NCBI GenBank assembly: GCA_014860845.1
Contig: JACZIY010000200.1
Location: 1-10,574 of the forward strand
Length of the DNA stretch: 10,574 nucleotides
Reading direction: 5' to 3'
Source: Anaerolineaceae bacterium
Lineage (GTDB): Bacteria; Chloroflexota; Anaerolineae; Anaerolineales; Anaerolineaceae
Part shown: in pieces, positions 9,045 to 10,574 of the stretch
How positions within the stretch are numbered: position 1 is the first letter of the stretch
How the letters are laid out: every line of letters starts with the position of its first letter
Made by a program: the position numbers and the translations under genes
Notes under the pieces: model-generated
Database searches by the model: none
Seen by the model: only the letters and a program-made list of their open reading frames with translations
Told to the model about the DNA's origin: nothing

Positions 9045-9978
9045 GACTGATTTCTAATGGAACGCCTTTCGTGGGTTCCAAAACAAGAGATATAGCTCCT
9101 TCAGGACATTTAGAAACACAAACACCACATCCCATACACTGTTCAAAATCTATAAATGAGTTGTAATGATCATCAAAACCTAACGCTGAAAATTGACAAT
9201 AATCATGACAGGTCCCGCAATCCATACACAAATCATGGTCAATTTGAGCAACATAACCAGATGATGCCAGCATCGGGATGTGGTTTTGATGAGCTTTCAT
9301 AGCGCCACAACAGCAGCTACAACAGTTACAAATGGCGTAATAACGGCCTAGCATCGCATCCTTGAAGAACATATGGTGTACATGCCCACGAGCATCTTCT
9401 TCCTCCAGAATTCTGACGGCTTCTTTCTGTGTAATCCAGCGCGATTTTTGAGGTTGATGTTCGTTGATAAAACTGGCGAATGGTTCCCCTACAACCAGAC
9501 AGACATCAATCGGGGAACAATGTTCATCCTTGGATGCTCTACAAGGACAATCCAGGGCAACAATATGATCGGGATTTTCTAAGATAATGGCTCTTGCCTT
9601 TGTATAAGGCACCACATATTCCAGATCCGGTTTGTTGATGGGTTCATTAATCATGATCAATTCACGAGCAGTTTGTAATGGGATGGCTTTCCCATGATAC
9701 CCGTCGGCAACGGTATGGCTGGCAAGGTTGACAGAATGTTGATCACTGGACTGTTTTTTGAAGGGATTTATTTTCGTCAGAAATGAAATAAAAGGTAGAA
9801 AGGGTTTGATAATTGGGTGATCACCTTTCCCAATGCCGATGTAAAGGTGTGGCCAGCGGCCATAAATATAACCATGGAGGAACCGAAAGAATGAAAAATT
9901 CTCTGATTTACGCGAATATTTCACAAAACTTCGTGTAGATTTCGAAATAAACCGAAATGAATGTCGATTTTCTTCCAT
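9034..9978 (-). CDS. Cysteine-rich dicluster [4Fe-4S] ferredoxin-like protein
   Basis: This 314-residue protein carries two C-terminal ferredoxin motifs, CMDCGTCHDYC (Cys251, 254, 257, 261) and CMGCGVCVSKCP (Cys281, 284, 287, 291), each able to hold one [4Fe-4S] cluster. It has two further cysteine sets: CPCR with later cysteines at 144, 146, 154 and 160, and the dense CNCCSCCCG (217-225), which could bind another cluster or metal. The N-terminal third is basic and aromatic (for example GYIYGRWPHLYIGIG, 36-50), with no clear signal peptide or membrane helix. An electron-transfer or redox-sensing role fits, but the partner and reaction are unknown. The start used is the ATG at 9978, with AGGA six bases upstream. 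An in-frame ATG at 10017 lies inside the likely -10 element and palindrome and has no ribosome binding site, so it is unlikely. The gene runs towards perR-katG and is divergent from an AraC-family regulator. Confidence 0.85.
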   Translation of the reverse strand: MEENRHSFRFISKSTRSFVKYSRKSENFSFFRFLHGYIYGRWPHLYIGIGKGDHPIIKPFLPFISFLTKINPFKKQSSDQHSVNLASHTVADGYHGKAIPLQTARELIMINEPINKPDLEYVVPYTKARAIILENPDHIVALDCPCRASKDEHCSPIDVCLVVGEPFASFINEHQPQKSRWITQKEAVRILEEEDARGHVHHMFFKDAMLGRYYAICNCCSCCCGAMKAHQNHIPMLASSGYVAQIDHDLCMDCGTCHDYCQFSALGFDDHYNSFIDFEQCMGCGVCVSKCPEGAISLVLEPTKGVPLEISQLI

Positions 9979-9984
9979 TTTAGA

Positions 9985-9988
9985 TCCT
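9985..9988 (-). promoter_or_regulatory. Ribosome binding site deciding the ferredoxin start
   Basis: AGGA on the minus strand lies six bases before the ATG at 9978, supporting this start over the in-frame ATG 13 codons upstream. Confidence 0.6.
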
Positions 9989-10016
9989 AACGATAAAAGG
10001 AGGAATTGAATTCTCA

Positions 10017-10036
10017 TTATACAATATATTGTATAA
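10017..10036. promoter_or_regulatory. Perfect 20-bp palindrome, likely operator in the divergent promoter region
   Basis: TTATACAATATATTGTATAA is identical to its reverse complement. It lies between the ferredoxin-like gene (minus) and the AraC-family gene (plus). One end supplies the hexamer TATAAT on the minus strand (10021-10016), about 38 bases before the ferredoxin ATG and a plausible -10, though no good -35 accompanies it. A dimeric regulator bound here would cover that promoter. The regulator is not identified. Confidence 0.65.
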
Positions 10037-10162
10037 GCATGATGTGATTGCGGTATTCAGGAAGATTTGGCAGTAGAAGATACCCTAGATTTCTCTCAAT
10101 CCAGCAAGATTGGAATAGCAGGAATAAGAATTATCAGGTTTAATAAGAACATACCGGCAGAG

Positions 10163-10574
10163 ATGAGACCACACCACGCGATGGATCGTAACCAGATGAT
10201 AGCTCAGATGCGCATCAATGAGATGATTCTATACGTCCAGGAGCATTTGGAACAACGTATGACATTGGAAGAACTGGCAAGTGTGGCAGGTTATTCTCCG
10301 TTCCATGTACATCGCATCTTTCATGCGTTTGTAGGTGAGACTTTGGGGGACTTTATTCAGCGATTGCGCATGGGTAGAGCGCTGGATGCTCTGATCAACA
10401 GCCAGCAATCTATCACAGATATCGCGCTACAATCTGGATATCAGACACCCGCTGCCTTTTCCAAAGCTTTCAAACAACTGTTCCAAACCACCCCCAGCCA
10501 AGTGCGGAAGACAGGTCAAAGACCTGGTATGTTATTCAATCCATTGGAAATCGTTCATGAATTAAGGAGAAGTA
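10163..10574 (+). CDS. AraC-family transcriptional regulator, N-terminal part (runs off the window)
   Basis: The frame is open from 10043 to the window end, with no stop. From the ATG at 10163 the 137 visible residues hold a complete AraC/XylS DNA-binding domain at the N-terminus: first helix-turn-helix LEELASVAGYSPFHVHRIF (about 35-53), second helix-turn-helix ITDIALQSGYQTPAAFSKAF (84-103) and the family end motif TTPSQVR (109-115). The following NPLEIV (126-131) resembles the entry to a GyrI-like effector domain, as in Rob/BmrR-type regulators that sense small hydrophobic or cationic compounds, but that domain would lie outside the window. The start is uncertain. ATGs at 10163 and 10181 lack a clear ribosome binding site, while an in-frame TTG at 10067 follows AGGA by four bases and would add 32 residues. 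The gene is divergent from the ferredoxin-like gene and may regulate it; that is inference from position. Confidence 0.85.
   Translation, partial: MRPHHAMDRNQMIAQMRINEMILYVQEHLEQRMTLEELASVAGYSPFHVHRIFHAFVGETLGDFIQRLRMGRALDALINSQQSITDIALQSGYQTPAAFSKAFKQLFQTTPSQVRKTGQRPGMLFNPLEIVHELRRS

Noticed and set aside
9979..10017. In-frame ATG at 10017 as the ferredoxin start
   Set aside because: It lies within the likely -10 hexamer and palindrome and lacks a ribosome binding site; the ATG at 9978 has AGGA at good spacing.
10006..10047. Tiny plus-strand frame starting with TTG after a perfect AAAAGGAGG
   Set aside because: The spacing is only two bases, the peptide would be 13 residues, it crosses the palindromic operator, and no plus-strand promoter is evident upstream of it.

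Overview
The window carries two unrelated gene groups that converge on a shared terminator near position 6150. DNA of moderate GC content, the type VII-like secretion genes, the PerR-type regulator and the cysteine-rich ferredoxin would suit a Chloroflexota (Anaerolineae-like) bacterium, or less likely a Firmicute. No rRNA or other taxonomic marker is present, so this is an inference.

Left half (1-6099, + strand): three tightly packed genes form one operon. They are the end of a Ser/Thr-protein-kinase-like protein with a C-terminal membrane anchor, a 1509-residue membrane ATPase of the EssC/EccC (FtsK/SpoIIIE) family with three ATPase modules, and a protein that joins a YukD/EsaB-like ubiquitin fold to two FHA domains. 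This resembles the core of a type VII (ESX/Ess) secretion system with rearranged parts. The ATPase lacks the N-terminal FHA domains of Firmicutes EssC, the FHA domains are instead fused to the ubiquitin-like protein, and a kinase-like membrane protein sits where the pseudokinase EssB/YukC would be expected. A natural model is that the kinase phosphorylates a component that the FHA domains read, gating secretion. No WXG100 substrate is visible in this window.

Right half (6215-10574): an oxidative-stress and redox group. On the minus strand, a PerR-type peroxide sensor (8474-8899, probably starting further upstream) precedes the catalase-peroxidase gene katG by 60 bases, so the two are probably co-transcribed. 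A near-perfect Per box overlaps the putative -10 element of perR, implying autoregulation and peroxide induction of katG. The perR gene has two oddities: no ordinary start codon at the expected N-terminus, and an aspartate in its recognition helix.

Upstream, also on the minus strand, lies a ferredoxin-like protein with two [4Fe-4S] motifs and an extra cysteine-dense region. It is divergent from an AraC-family regulator that runs off the right edge. Between these two lies a perfect 20-bp palindrome, a likely operator. No tRNA, rRNA, CRISPR array or insertion sequence was seen.
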